Assembly: GCA_012728335.1 (NCBI GenBank)
Contig: JAAYFG010000042.1
Span: 1-34,305 of the forward strand
Length of the DNA: 34,305 nt
Direction: 5' to 3'
Source: Tissierellia bacterium
Lineage (GTDB): Bacteria; Bacillota; Clostridia; Tissierellales; Peptoniphilaceae
Positions 1 through 8,538 of the stretch are shown here, in pieces. Position 1 is the stretch's first letter. The number at the start of each line of letters is the position of its first letter. Under the pieces are notes generated by a model. It ran no database searches. It had not been told where the DNA came from and saw only the letters and a list, made by a program, of their open reading frames with translations. The position numbers and the translations under genes were made by a program.

Positions 1-327
1 GATACCATTGTATTCAAATGGATTGTGTGATGCTGAAATAACGACTCCAGCCATAAAATTGTGTTTTTTAGTCAAATATGCAACTGCTGGAGTAGGTAAA
101 ACTCCTAAATCAATTACATCAACTCCCATACTCATCATTCCAGAAGCAAGGGCAGTAAGTAATAAATCACCAGAATGTCTAGTGTCTTTTGCAATTATTA
201 TAGTATTGCTCTCATTTCCATTTCCTAATATATAAGCTCCAGCTCTTCCCACTTTATATGCTAAATCTGGAGTCAAATCTGCATTGGCAACTCCTCTAAT
301 TCCATCTGTACCAAATAATCTCGTCAA
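1..327 (-). CDS. glmM: phosphoglucosamine mutase, N-terminal part (runs off left edge)
   Basis: Converts glucosamine-6-phosphate to glucosamine-1-phosphate in the cytoplasm, for peptidoglycan precursor UDP-GlcNAc. The first 109 residues are visible: the family N-terminus [10 protein letters not shown] and, at about residues 97-105, the phosphoserine loop motif ISASHNP, whose serine carries the catalytic phosphate. The start is TTG at 327: it gives the family start MTRLFGTDG and has a GGTGGG Shine-Dalgarno about 6 nt upstream (334-339); no ATG in frame precedes it. It starts 15 nt after the cca stop, so the two are probably co-transcribed. The gene is open to position 1. GlmM acts just after GlmS, which is encoded at 9604 in an unusual short form. 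Confidence 0.93.
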   Translation of the reverse strand, partial: MTRLFGTDGIRGVANADLTPDLAYKVGRAGAYILGNGNESNTIIIAKDTRHSGDLLLTALASGMMSMGVDVIDLGVLPTPAVAYLTKKHNFMAGVVISASHNPFEYNGI

Positions 328-342
328 ATCAATCCCACCAAT

Positions 343-1671
343 TCATTTATAATTTTTTTCTATCAGCTCTATCAGTTTATCTCTATCATTTAAATCCTTG
401 TTTTCCAATACTAATTCATATAAAAAGTCCAATATTTCTCCTATTATTACACCTTCTGAAAAACCCAAATCCTTTATATCATTGCCGTTAATAGCAATTT
501 GATTCTTCTTGTAAATCTCGCTATTATTAAGAATTTCATCAACAATGCCTATTCTCTCCAAAAGAAAATCTATATCTCTATCTTCGCTAGTACATATTCT
601 ATCTGCTATCATAAGATTTAGTAAATCGTAGATATACTCTTCTCCTACCCTATTCATCTGTCTTTTAACAGCTTTTTTAGTCATCACATCATGAGCTTTC
701 ATATGTTGCTCAATTAGAACTTTTACCGCATTTATCGTTATATTATCATATCGTAAACGTCTCATTATCTTTTCAGCTGTTTCCCCACCTAAAATATCGT
801 GACCGTAAAAATGACCTTTTCCACTTTCATCAATAGTCAGCGTATTGGGCTTTTCTATATCATGAAAAAGTGCAGCAAGCCTTAAGTGCAGCTTTGGCTT
901 TACATTATCAACTACGCATAATATATGGTCAAATAGAGTCTTATTATGATAAGGTGTCTTTTGGTCAAAATCTACAGTAGGAATTAGCTCAGGAATTAGC
1001 TCATTTAGAATTCCTGTTTCTTGCAATAGATGTAATCCTCTAGAAGGAGTTTTTGAAAGTAGTATCTTACTAAATTCATCACGAATTCTTTCATAGCTAA
1101 CTACATTAATACTATTAGCATACTTATTAATGTTACCCATTGTTTTAGGCTCTAAATCAAAATCAAACTGTGTAGCAAATCTTATAGCCCTCAAGATTCT
1201 AAGCTTATCTTCTTCAAATCTCTTAGCACTATCTCCTACAGTCTGAATAAGCCCTCTAGACAAATCTATTTTTCCACCGTAAGGATCTACAATATTTCCC
1301 CTTAAGTCCATCGCCATGGCATTTATCGTAAAATCTCTTCTACCTAAATCTTCTTCAATATTGTTCACAAATTCAACTTTTGATGGATGTCTTCTGTCAT
1401 CATATTCACCATCATATCTATAACTTGTAATCTCAACATTCCCATATTGAGTCACTACAACTATAGTTCCATATTCACTACCTATGTCTACAGTTCTATA
1501 GTCGCTAAAAACTGATTCTGTTTCTATAGCTTTTGCATTAGTTGCAATATCATAGTCATTAGGTTCAATTCCCCGAATGAAGTCTCTAACGCAACCACCA
1601 ACTAGATATGCTTCATATCCGTTTTTTTCAAGTCTATTCAATAATTCTTCTATGTGTATTGGAATATTCAT
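343..1671 (-). CDS. cca: CCA tRNA nucleotidyltransferase
   Basis: Adds or repairs the 3'-CCA end of tRNAs using CTP and ATP. At 442 residues it is the longer clostridial form with an HD domain. Visible motifs: LVGGCVRD (23-30) and the metal-binding DYD at 39-41 of the nucleotidyltransferase fold, RRDFTINAMAMD (111-122), the nucleotide-recognition helix EEDKLRILRAIRF (153-165), ERIRDEF (194-200), and an HD-type motif ALFHDIEKP (267-275). An AGGTG Shine-Dalgarno lies about 7 nt before the ATG. The gene sits upstream of glmM with a 15-nt gap. Nothing in it looks damaged. Whether the HD domain is an active phosphohydrolase cannot be told from sequence. Confidence 0.95.
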   Translation of the reverse strand: MNIPIHIEELLNRLEKNGYEAYLVGGCVRDFIRGIEPNDYDIATNAKAIETESVFSDYRTVDIGSEYGTIVVVTQYGNVEITSYRYDGEYDDRRHPSKVEFVNNIEEDLGRRDFTINAMAMDLRGNIVDPYGGKIDLSRGLIQTVGDSAKRFEEDKLRILRAIRFATQFDFDLEPKTMGNINKYANSINVVSYERIRDEFSKILLSKTPSRGLHLLQETGILNELIPELIPTVDFDQKTPYHNKTLFDHILCVVDNVKPKLHLRLAALFHDIEKPNTLTIDESGKGHFYGHDILGGETAEKIMRRLRYDNITINAVKVLIEQHMKAHDVMTKKAVKRQMNRVGEEYIYDLLNLMIADRICTSEDRDIDFLLERIGIVDEILNNSEIYKKNQIAINGNDIKDLGFSEGVIIGEILDFLYELVLENKDLNDRDKLIELIEKNYK

Positions 1672-1743
1672 ATTATCACCTTATCTCTCAATTATATTAT
1701 AAACGAAAGAACAATAAAGATAAAGAAATCACTTTAACGTACA

Positions 1744-1783
1744 AAAAGAACATTATTCTATTGTTTTAGAGACAATGTTCTTT
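1744..1783 (-). terminator. probable intrinsic terminator of the 1791-3017 gene
   Basis: A 10-bp inverted repeat AAAGAACATT (1745-1754) / AATGTTCTTT (1774-1783) encloses a 19-nt loop and, read on the minus strand, is followed by a short T run. It lies 7 nt beyond the stop of the membrane protein gene and before cca. The loop is long and the T run short, so it may be weak, with some read-through into cca. Confidence 0.5.
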
Positions 1784-1790
1784 AACAAAT

Positions 1791-3017
1791 CTATTTATAC
1801 ATTACACGTGATACTATATTTGTATTTCCTTTCTGGTATTCACCCTCTAAATACAGTTGATAAGCACCAGGGGAAATAATTCCGTTCATATTAAATGCAC
1901 CACTTCCAGAGCTACTTCCGATTATTCCATCAACTAATTTAACACAGTTCTCTCCAAGCACAAAGTAGTTTTTGAATTTACCAGATGAAAATTTATAGAA
2001 TTCAGCATTGGTAGCATCAAATATTATTTTAGCATAATTGCCTTCTGAACTATCTTTTAAATTAGGCTTCCATCTGTATGAAGTACTCATTAATTCCTCT
2101 ATATTTTCATTTACAATATCATATTGTTCATTATTCAATAGGACTTCGTAACTAAATATAGCGTTGTTATCATCTTCTATACAGTATAATACATAGTCTT
2201 TTTTATTAGCAATAAACAGTACTCCGTCTCCAATTGCTCCTAAAAATTTGGCAGATTCTTGATCATGGTTCCCGTAAGAATAAACTTTATCACCTATGGA
2301 AAAATCTACATGACCAATTGCTCCAAATCCTTTTTTAGAAACATGAATGAAAACCTCAACACATTTATCATATGATATTTGATTCTTGCTCTCTGAAGGA
2401 CTTAATTTATTATTGATATACTCTAAAACGAATAGTGGTATAAATGCAGTAACAAAATTAGGAGGCGATACTTTAATCCTTCTTTTCATTTTGTCTTTTT
2501 TCTCTCTAGGAATAAGTCCATAAATGCCATCAGCTATATGAGTTATCCCAAGTAAAATCCCGTATATCCCTAATACTATATTGAATATCCTAGTAGTTAC
2601 TACTTTTCCTAAAAACAGTGAAACACCGAATAATATGACTATTAATACAGCCAGAAATACTAAAAATCCAACTTTTACTTTTCCTTTTGCAATTAACATA
2701 TATGAAATGAACTGTATTAGTCCATTGCCTACAATATATGCAGAAAACACTATAAATAAAAGTCTAACTGGAATTCTCGTATAAAATATGAGTATTAATC
2801 CACCTACTATATTTAGTACAAATCTAATTAAATATGCCTTATTACGACTTTTGAAATAGTTGATTATATTTGATAGTCCTGAAATCAATGATATATACCC
2901 AAGCACTACAAAAGCATCGCTCCAAAACATATCATTGACTATCAACAGTGTTGATACTACCAATAGCAATATTCCAACTATTATTAAGGATACTAAGAAA
3001 ACATTCTTTTTGCTCAT
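1791..3017 (-). CDS. HdeD-like (DUF308-type) membrane protein with a possible cysteine-hydrolase C-terminal domain
   Basis: 408 residues in two parts. Residues 6-168 hold about six membrane spans (6-26, 34-54, 63-80, 84-108, 116-136, 142-168) with the glycine-rich pattern of HdeD/DUF308 proteins. A basic stretch (172-183, REKKDKMKRR) should mark the cytoplasmic side. Residues about 215-400 form a soluble domain with GAIGHVDFS (His236) and GENCVKLVDG (Cys358). A histidine followed much later by an Asn-Cys pair before a helix recalls permuted papain-like folds (DUF4105/NlpC-P60 relatives), but this is a by-eye resemblance. It lies 34 nt downstream of dinB and is probably read with it. No function is assigned; the membrane-plus-hydrolase architecture would suit lipid or cell-wall work. 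Confidence 0.6.
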   Translation of the reverse strand: MSKKNVFLVSLIIVGILLLVVSTLLIVNDMFWSDAFVVLGYISLISGLSNIINYFKSRNKAYLIRFVLNIVGGLILIFYTRIPVRLLFIVFSAYIVGNGLIQFISYMLIAKGKVKVGFLVFLAVLIVILFGVSLFLGKVVTTRIFNIVLGIYGILLGITHIADGIYGLIPREKKDKMKRRIKVSPPNFVTAFIPLFVLEYINNKLSPSESKNQISYDKCVEVFIHVSKKGFGAIGHVDFSIGDKVYSYGNHDQESAKFLGAIGDGVLFIANKKDYVLYCIEDDNNAIFSYEVLLNNEQYDIVNENIEELMSTSYRWKPNLKDSSEGNYAKIIFDATNAEFYKFSSGKFKNYFVLGENCVKLVDGIIGSSSGSGAFNMNGIISPGAYQLYLEGEYQKGNTNIVSRVMYK

Positions 3018-3051
3018 TTTATGTCACCATCTTCTTGATTTATAGACAAGA

Positions 3052-4104
3052 CTATAAAAACTTAAGTTGTATTTGGTCGTCATCTCTCAAATTTGACATC
3101 GTAAGACCTAAAAGCCTAACCGATTTGCTAAGGCTGACTCCATCCAGTAAATGCACGGCATTTGAAAGGATGTCTTCATAATTTCTGTCATACTCCATGA
3201 GAGTTACACTGCGAGTTATAGTCTTAAAATCGTTATACTTAATCTTTATTGACACAGTCTTCCCTATTTTCCCTTTTATCTCCAGTTCTTCAACTAAGTC
3301 TCTAGCGAACTCACTGAGTTTTTCATTTAACTCACTTCGACTGGTGATGTCTTTTGAAAAAGTTCTCTCTATCCCTATGGACTTTCGCTCCCTATCCGTT
3401 TCTATTACGCTGTGGTCAATGCCTCTAATTCTATCATAAATTATATCTCCCCGTTTACCAAAAGTCATAACGAGAGATTCTCTACTGAGTTCCATTAAAT
3501 CTGAAACTTTATGCATTCCCAATTGATGAAATCTTTCAGCAGTTTTTGATCCAATACCTGCTATTTTCTCTATCTTCAAATCTAGTAACAATTCTGGAAT
3601 CATGTCTTCAGTTATTATCATCATACCTTTTGGCTTGTTCCAATCAGAAGCTAGTTTAGCCAAAAATTTATTATAGCTAATCCCTATTGACAGTGTCAGA
3701 CCAGTGTTTCTATATACATTTTCTTGTATATGTCTAGCTATGTCTTCAGGTTTCCCTTTTAAATGAGAAATATCCATACATCCCTCATCTATTGACATCT
3801 TCTCTATATTAGGACTATATCTTTTAAGGATATTGAATACTTTATGACTGTATTCAGTATATTTATCATGTCTTGAACTTACAATTATAACATTGGGACA
3901 CAGTGATTTTGCCATGAAAATAGGCATGGCAGAATGAAGCCCGTATTTTCTGGCTTCGTAGTTTGCAGTAGTAATTATTCCCCTATCACTTTTACCACCA
4001 ACGACCATAGGCTTGCCTTTTAAACTTGGATTTTCTATTTCTTCAACAGATGCAAAAAAAGCGTCTAAATCAACATGAAGAAAATTAAGACCATCATCTC
4101 TCAT
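3052..4104 (-). CDS. dinB: DNA polymerase IV (Y-family)
   Basis: Error-prone translesion polymerase. Motifs: FLHVDLDAFFASVE at the N-terminus (catalytic Asp in DLDAFF), the second catalytic pair in KMSIDEGCMDIS, SYNKFLAKLASDWNKPKG, and a helix-hairpin-helix KIAGIGSKTAERF. The C-terminus ends QIQLKFL, which fits a beta-clamp-binding peptide (Q-L-x-F type). An in-frame GTG at 4113 would add three residues, but AGGTG sits 6 nt before the ATG at 4104 and overlaps that GTG, so ATG 4104 (350 residues) is preferred. The promoter region carries a LexA-like box, which fits SOS control. The membrane protein gene follows 34 nt downstream. Confidence 0.95.
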   Translation of the reverse strand: MRDDGLNFLHVDLDAFFASVEEIENPSLKGKPMVVGGKSDRGIITTANYEARKYGLHSAMPIFMAKSLCPNVIIVSSRHDKYTEYSHKVFNILKRYSPNIEKMSIDEGCMDISHLKGKPEDIARHIQENVYRNTGLTLSIGISYNKFLAKLASDWNKPKGMMIITEDMIPELLLDLKIEKIAGIGSKTAERFHQLGMHKVSDLMELSRESLVMTFGKRGDIIYDRIRGIDHSVIETDRERKSIGIERTFSKDITSRSELNEKLSEFARDLVEELEIKGKIGKTVSIKIKYNDFKTITRSVTLMEYDRNYEDILSNAVHLLDGVSLSKSVRLLGLTMSNLRDDDQIQLKFL

Positions 4105-4121
4105 AACTTTCACCTATACTA

Positions 4122-4156
4122 ATTATACATAATTTAATTAAAATAAACAAACGTTC
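4122..4156 (-). promoter_or_regulatory. dinB promoter with LexA/DinR-like box
   Basis: On the minus strand a perfect -10 TATAAT (4122-4127) lies 18 nt before the dinB ATG. Exactly 17 nt upstream the -35 position (4145-4150) reads TTGTTT, a weak match, and it is covered by GAAC-GTTT-GTTT (4145-4156). This fits the Gram-positive LexA consensus GAAC-N4-GTTC with one mismatch (final T for C; clostridial sites often end GTTT). A repressor there would block the -35 region. Inference: dinB is SOS-regulated. Confidence 0.6.
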
Positions 4157-4556
4157 TATATTAATATATAATTTATATTGTCAAAAGAAGGAATAACAGA
4201 AAATTGAAGGAATTCATTACTTCAACCTTATTAAAATATCTTTTCCTTATAGTCTACATCGTTTATTTTTATTACCAATAACAAAATACACAATCTTCAA
4301 ACTTTGAAATATATTATATAGAGAAAAGTATTAAGGTTTTAGCGTGTGAGGGTGAAAAGGGGGAGTCTGAGGGGGATAAGGGACCCTACGCAAGGTCCCT
4401 ATACCCACTCAGTAAAAACATACATTGCTAATTACTTTAAAATAAATAATGACATTAATAAGGATAAAATGGATTTTGATTTTCCTTATATTACTCTTAT
4501 ATGTATAAAACATTAATCATCATTTTTTACAAAAGCATCACTTTAATTATAAAATA
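4157..4556. other. gene-free AT-rich spacer (contains repeat copy C)
   Basis: No ORF with a credible start and family resemblance was found on either strand. Content: an imperfect hairpin TTGAAG..CTTCAA at 4204-4225 without a good T run, the palindromic repeat at 4339-4413 (separate entry), and otherwise AT-rich sequence. The repeat is the only GC-rich block here and stands out from its surroundings. Confidence 0.6.
4339..4413 (-). repeat. palindromic repeat, copy C (inverted relative to copies A and B)
   Basis: Read on the minus strand it matches copies A (10781) and B (11019): outer arm CTGAGTGGG, inner arm AGGGACC, loop TTGCGTAG, inner arm GGTCCCT, outer arm CCCCCTCAG, then a second pyrimidine tract CTCCCCCT and the conserved end CACGCTAA. 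The 8-nt loop and CACGCTAA end are identical in all copies, while both arms differ in sequence from copy A but still pair (inner GACC/GGTC here, GAAC/GTTC in A). That is compensatory change and points to selection for the folded form. Confidence 0.75.
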
Positions 4557-4585
4557 CAAAAACAGCCTAAAATATAGGCTGTTTT
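4557..4585 (-). terminator. intrinsic terminator after the polysaccharide deacetylase gene
   Basis: Perfect 9-bp stem AACAGCCTA (4561-4569) / TAGGCTGTT (4575-4583), 5-nt loop, followed on the minus strand by TTTTTG (4557-4562). It begins 5 nt past the stop of the gene at 4591. Confidence 0.85.
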
Positions 4586-4590
4586 CTATT

Positions 4591-5802
4591 TTAAATATTG
4601 TCTATCGTATCAAACACATACCCTTGTTCTCTAAGTGTGTCTATAAGTTCAGGAAGTAATTCCACATTAGTTTTAGAAACTGCATGAAGTAGCATTACAG
4701 AACCACCATGTGCTTGTCCAACTATTTTATTAAGCGCTTCATCTACATTTGGTTGAGCTTTAGTGTCCCAATCTTTGTATGCAAAACTCCAAAATACCGG
4801 TTTATATCCTAAATCTTTTATTACTGCCAATGTTCTCTCACTATAAACTCCTTCTGGCGGTCTCATATATTTGGAAATATTCCTTCCAGTCAAGTCTTTA
4901 TATATCTTCTCCAAGTCTGTTATATCCTTTTTTAAGACATCTACCGATTCTCCTACGGCCTTTACTTCGTTTTTATGATTATCTGTATGGTTTCCAATTA
5001 AATGTCCTTCATCGCTCATTCTAGTGACTAAATCAGGTCTCTGTCTTGCAAACCCACCTGTTATGAAAAATGTTATCTTGAAATTCTTTTCTTTTGCAAT
5101 ATCAAGTATCTTAGAAGTGTTTTCTTCAAACTCATAACCTTCGTCCATAGTAATATATATTACTTTCTTGTCTGTATTAGCTTGCCAAATACCATCATAT
5201 TTATTAATTACATTTGCAATATCCGAATCAATAGTGGCTTTTACTCCTTGATTTAAAGTTTTAGGAACTCTAAACCACCAACTTTTCTCTTCGTTGGAAA
5301 GTGAAGAATACTCATGAGGAGCATCACTTTTTACAGGTGCTTCTACTTTCTTAGGAGCAATAATTGGAGTGTCTACTTTCTTCTCATCACTCGATTTTGC
5401 CTCTTTCTTAGGAGTTTTTTCTTCTTCCACTTTCTTTTCAGAAGCACTTTCTTCTTTTGAGGTGTTCTCTTCTGCTTTTGGTTCTTCTTCTATTTTTACT
5501 TCTTCTGTTTTAACTTCTTCTGTTTTCGGCTCTTCTTCCACTGACTCTTTCTCAGTTTCTTCTATTTCCTCTTCTTGTGATTCTTCTGATACTTTATCTT
5601 CTATAAGTTCTTCTTTAGATTCCTCAATGTCTTCAATTACTTCTCCATTGATTGCTAATGTCTTACCGTCATCTTTGTTAAATGGATTTATATGTTTCCA
5701 ATTGAAGGCAATAGCAATTAACAAAACTCCACACAGTATATAGAGAAGCATTAAATTGCCTTTCTTTTTTCTATTTCTCTTGCTAATCTTTTTTCTAGTC
5801 AT
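4591..5802 (-). CDS. membrane-anchored polysaccharide deacetylase, PdaA-like
   Basis: Carbohydrate esterase family 4 enzyme, expected to remove N-acetyl groups from peptidoglycan outside the membrane. A very basic N-terminus (residues 1-15) and one span (about 17-33) anchor it; residues 50-165 are a Glu/Lys/Pro-rich flexible linker; the catalytic domain fills 170-403. NodB motifs: TMDEGYE (218-224, motif 1), NHTDNH (271-276, zinc histidines 272 and 276), RPPEG (314-318), LLH (371-373). Motif 1 and SWWFRVP/FWSFAYKDWD resemble the PdaA subfamily, which makes muramic delta-lactam in spore cortex. A PdaA-type enzyme with a long linker could instead act on vegetative wall. The SD GGGAGG lies just before the ATG. 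The lipoprotein gene is 15 nt upstream, so they form an operon. Confidence 0.88.
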   Translation of the reverse strand: MTRKKISKRNRKKKGNLMLLYILCGVLLIAIAFNWKHINPFNKDDGKTLAINGEVIEDIEESKEELIEDKVSEESQEEEIEETEKESVEEEPKTEEVKTEEVKIEEEPKAEENTSKEESASEKKVEEEKTPKKEAKSSDEKKVDTPIIAPKKVEAPVKSDAPHEYSSLSNEEKSWWFRVPKTLNQGVKATIDSDIANVINKYDGIWQANTDKKVIYITMDEGYEFEENTSKILDIAKEKNFKITFFITGGFARQRPDLVTRMSDEGHLIGNHTDNHKNEVKAVGESVDVLKKDITDLEKIYKDLTGRNISKYMRPPEGVYSERTLAVIKDLGYKPVFWSFAYKDWDTKAQPNVDEALNKIVGQAHGGSVMLLHAVSKTNVELLPELIDTLREQGYVFDTIDNI

Positions 5803-5817
5803 AATGCCTCCCTGATA

Positions 5818-6315
5818 TTAAATTCGTTCTCTTGTCCTATCAAGATACTCTTTTCCAGCATCGTCTAATAATATCATGCTGTCCTCATCTGTAAACATTA
5901 CTTCACCATCTAAATCCATCATAAATAACAATATATTTTCTTTAGGATCAAACCCTTCAATTTTACTGATTTTAGTAGGATCTACTTCCCCTTTTAAGTT
6001 TTCAACGATTTCATATTCACCATCAATCAGCTTAGCAATTGCAATATAATCTGATTGTTCAATTCTTAAACTAAGCATTTCCAATGTATCTATTTCTTCT
6101 TCACCAGTCGTAGAAACTTCTTTTTCTTCTTCTGCACTCTTATCCACTGGTTCTTCAGTACTTTCTTCTTTAGGTTTCACTTCATCTATTTTTTCTAATT
6201 TTTCTTCTCCAACTACTGGCAACTCGACTATCTCAGCTTCTTTTTTCTTTGTACATGCAACAGTAAAAAAAGCCATCGAAACTACGAGAGTACCAATTAC
6301 TAATCTCTTTTTCAT
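5818..6315 (-). CDS. small acidic lipoprotein of unknown function
   Basis: 165 residues. The signal peptide ends in a lipobox FTVAC with the lipidated Cys at residue 21, then a charged Glu/Lys/Thr-rich linker (about 22-75) and a compact C-terminal region of about 85 residues (EMLSLRIEQSDY onward), including FMMDLDGEVMFTDEDS. I do not recognise the domain. The SD GGAGGG precedes the ATG. The gene is the first of a two-gene operon with the deacetylase, so a role on the outer face of the membrane in wall maintenance is a reasonable inference only. Confidence 0.8.
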   Translation of the reverse strand: MKKRLVIGTLVVSMAFFTVACTKKKEAEIVELPVVGEEKLEKIDEVKPKEESTEEPVDKSAEEEKEVSTTGEEEIDTLEMLSLRIEQSDYIAIAKLIDGEYEIVENLKGEVDPTKISKIEGFDPKENILLFMMDLDGEVMFTDEDSMILLDDAGKEYLDRTRERI

Positions 6316-6386
6316 AAAATCCCTCCTACGACTATTATTCTATCATTATTTACTTACGATTACTATTTACAAAATAGCCACATTTT

Positions 6387-6435
6387 CATAAAAACACCTT
6401 GAAATCTAGATATTAAAATCAGATTTCAAGGTGTT
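6387..6435 (-). terminator. intrinsic terminator of the VanW-RR-HK operon
   Basis: A perfect 15-bp stem (6393-6407 with 6421-6435; core CACCTTGAAATCT) with a 13-nt loop is followed on the minus strand by TTTTT (6391-6395 region). It starts 11 nt past the histidine kinase stop and separates that operon from the lipoprotein/deacetylase operon. Confidence 0.88.
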
Positions 6436-6446
6436 AAACTATTTTT

Positions 6447-7835
6447 CTATTGTTCAGAATTTACTTCTTCTTCAAATATATCTTCAGGATTTTCAATGTA
6501 TTTTAATCTAATTCTAGAAATAAACATATCTCCATTTATTTCAAGTTCAAGTTTTCCATTCAGTAATTCCATAAGATTTCCGGCAATATAAAGTCCAAGT
6601 CCACTTCCCTCTGTACTACGAGAGTCATCTCCTCTAACAAATTGACCCATCAGTTCTTCCGATGAAATATTGAGCATCTTTTCAGAAATGTTCTTTAATT
6701 CAAATATCATCTCATCGCCTTTTACAAATGTTCTACCATATACTCTAGTATTTTCCATTGAATACTTGGAAATATTAGAAAACAGATTTTCAATTACCCT
6801 ACTCAAATTATTTCCATCCGTTTCTAAAATGATATCATTTAATTCCGAATCATATATGAATTCAAGATTCTTTCTTTCGAACCTATCATTGAAAAGAGCA
6901 TATGATTGTAAGACTAACTCATTAAATTCAAGATACTCAAGATCTATATCTATATTCCCAGTTGAAGTCTTAGAAGCATCAACTAAGTCAATTATCAAAT
7001 CCTTCATTCTCTGTGCATTCTTATTAAGTGTTGTAGTATATTCTTCACGCTCTAATTCACTTAGATCTTTTCTGCTTAATAAATCTGAATAATTTACGAT
7101 TGAAGTAAGTGGAGTCTTTAAATCATGGGATATATTAGTTATTAATTCAGTTTTTAATTTCTCAGATTTCAGCTGTTTTTCAACTGCATTTTCAATAATC
7201 GTATTCATGTCTTCGATTTGTCCATATGTTTCTAGAACTTGTTCGTCTATTCTAGAATTAACTACATTGATTTTCCTAACACTTTCTTGGTTAATCACTT
7301 TATTTATTCCATCGACTAATATATCTACTTCAACTTTTCTATGAAGTGCTTTCATTGCAAAGTACGCAAATGCAAAGAATATAAATGCAGAGGTATAGTC
7401 ATATCCTCTTGAAGCTCCAACATTTACTGCAAGAATTATTCCAATAAATGCACATATGGAATACTCTATAAGCAATTTTTTTCTACTTGTCGATAAATCA
7501 ATTATACTAGTTATTAAAAATGACTCTCTTATTATTCGCTTAAATACTTTAGATATAGCAGTAAATACGCACAATACCATAATACCTATTAGAATAAGTT
7601 GCGCTAATGCAGATAGCACTTCCAATGACGAATTATAAAAAGTGTTACTTAAAAATGTAATTAGCCAAAAACAAAATACAAATAGTATTGCTAATTCTTC
7701 AAAATATAGATCATAGTATATCTTACCAATAAATTTTTTAACTCTATTAGCAAATGGATTATTGAATATTTTAGCATCTCTCAATCGTCTTTTTTCCCTA
7801 ATTATGACTACTCTGTCGTCTTTGCGTTTAGTCAT
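6447..7835 (-). CDS. sensor histidine kinase, VanS-like
   Basis: Membrane sensor partner of the response regulator just upstream. From the chosen start: four predicted spans (48-64, 74-96, 122-142, 146-164) with almost no extracellular loop, a coiled linker, the H-box SHDLKTPLTS with His237, an N-box around 343-358 (NNLSRVIENLFSNI) and the G-box GSGLGLYIA (411-419). With so little outside the membrane, the signal is likely sensed within the membrane or through a partner protein. The frame is open to 7865, but GGAGG lies 6 nt before the ATG at 7835, 1 nt past the regulator stop, so this start (462 residues) is preferred. The final gene of a VanW-RR-HK operon. Confidence 0.9.
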   Translation of the reverse strand: MTKRKDDRVVIIREKRRLRDAKIFNNPFANRVKKFIGKIYYDLYFEELAILFVFCFWLITFLSNTFYNSSLEVLSALAQLILIGIMVLCVFTAISKVFKRIIRESFLITSIIDLSTSRKKLLIEYSICAFIGIILAVNVGASRGYDYTSAFIFFAFAYFAMKALHRKVEVDILVDGINKVINQESVRKINVVNSRIDEQVLETYGQIEDMNTIIENAVEKQLKSEKLKTELITNISHDLKTPLTSIVNYSDLLSRKDLSELEREEYTTTLNKNAQRMKDLIIDLVDASKTSTGNIDIDLEYLEFNELVLQSYALFNDRFERKNLEFIYDSELNDIILETDGNNLSRVIENLFSNISKYSMENTRVYGRTFVKGDEMIFELKNISEKMLNISSEELMGQFVRGDDSRSTEGSGLGLYIAGNLMELLNGKLELEINGDMFISRIRLKYIENPEDIFEEEVNSEQ

Positions 7836-7836
7836 A

Positions 7837-8538
7837 TTAGTCCTCCAATCTATATCCCATTCCATATACTGATTTTAATATATCTGGTTTCTTAGGGTTA
7901 ATTTCTATTTTTTCTCTGATATGACACACATGGACTGAAATTACTTTTTTTGCATTAATTGGTTCTTCTCCCCACACATTTTGGTATATTTGATTTGATG
8001 AAAGAACTTTATTCTTATTTTGCATCAAAAACAGTAGAAGATTGTATTCGTATCTAGTAAAAGTAACTGCTTCACCATCTACATATACTTCTTTTTTATC
8101 ATCATCTATCTTAACTCTTGAAACTTCATAAATACAACTATCATCGTCAACTACATTTTCGTTTCCTCTAAGAGTATTGAAACGTCTCAAATTTGACTTA
8201 ACTCTTGCCAATAGTTCTATGGCATTGAAAGGTTTGGTAATATAGTCATCTGCACCGATATTTAAGCCTAAAACTTTGTCTTCAAACTCACTCTTAGCAC
8301 TTAATATTATAACTGGAAGATTGTTTTGTGTCCTTATTTTTAGAACTGTGTTTATACCATCTAGATTAGGCATCATCACATCAATTATCAGTAAATCCAC
8401 GACTTCCGACTGTAGCACATCTAATGCCTGCAAGCCGTCATATGCTTTTAGCACTTCGTATCCTTCTGCTTTTAAGTATATTTCTATGGCATTAACTATA
8501 TCTTTTTCATCATCACATACTAATATTCTATAGCTCAT
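7837..8538 (-). CDS. OmpR-family response regulator, VanR-like
   Basis: 233 residues. The receiver domain holds CDDEKD (acidic pocket, residues 8-13), the phosphorylated Asp53 in LLIIDVMMPNLDG, and Lys102 in DDYITKPF; the C-terminal winged helix spans about 135-232, with TRYEYNLLLFLMQNKNKV and VHVCHIREKI. DNA-binding transcription factor partnered with the kinase at 6447. The start ATG overlaps the stop of the VanW-like gene (ATGA) and has the SD GGAGG in that gene's end, so translation is coupled. Its targets could include the neighbouring wall genes; no binding sites were identified. Confidence 0.93.
   Translation of the reverse strand: MSYRILVCDDEKDIVNAIEIYLKAEGYEVLKAYDGLQALDVLQSEVVDLLIIDVMMPNLDGINTVLKIRTQNNLPVIILSAKSEFEDKVLGLNIGADDYITKPFNAIELLARVKSNLRRFNTLRGNENVVDDDSCIYEVSRVKIDDDKKEVYVDGEAVTFTRYEYNLLLFLMQNKNKVLSSNQIYQNVWGEEPINAKKVISVHVCHIREKIEINPKKPDILKSVYGMGYRLED

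Noticed and set aside
4204-4225. Hairpin TTGAAG..CTTCAA as a terminator or small RNA
   Set aside because: One internal mismatch, no proper T run, no gene ending nearby.
5369-5743. Plus-strand ORF of 124 codons, very Ser-rich
   Set aside because: Mirror of the Glu/Lys-rich linker of the deacetylase on the minus strand; composition is explained by that.
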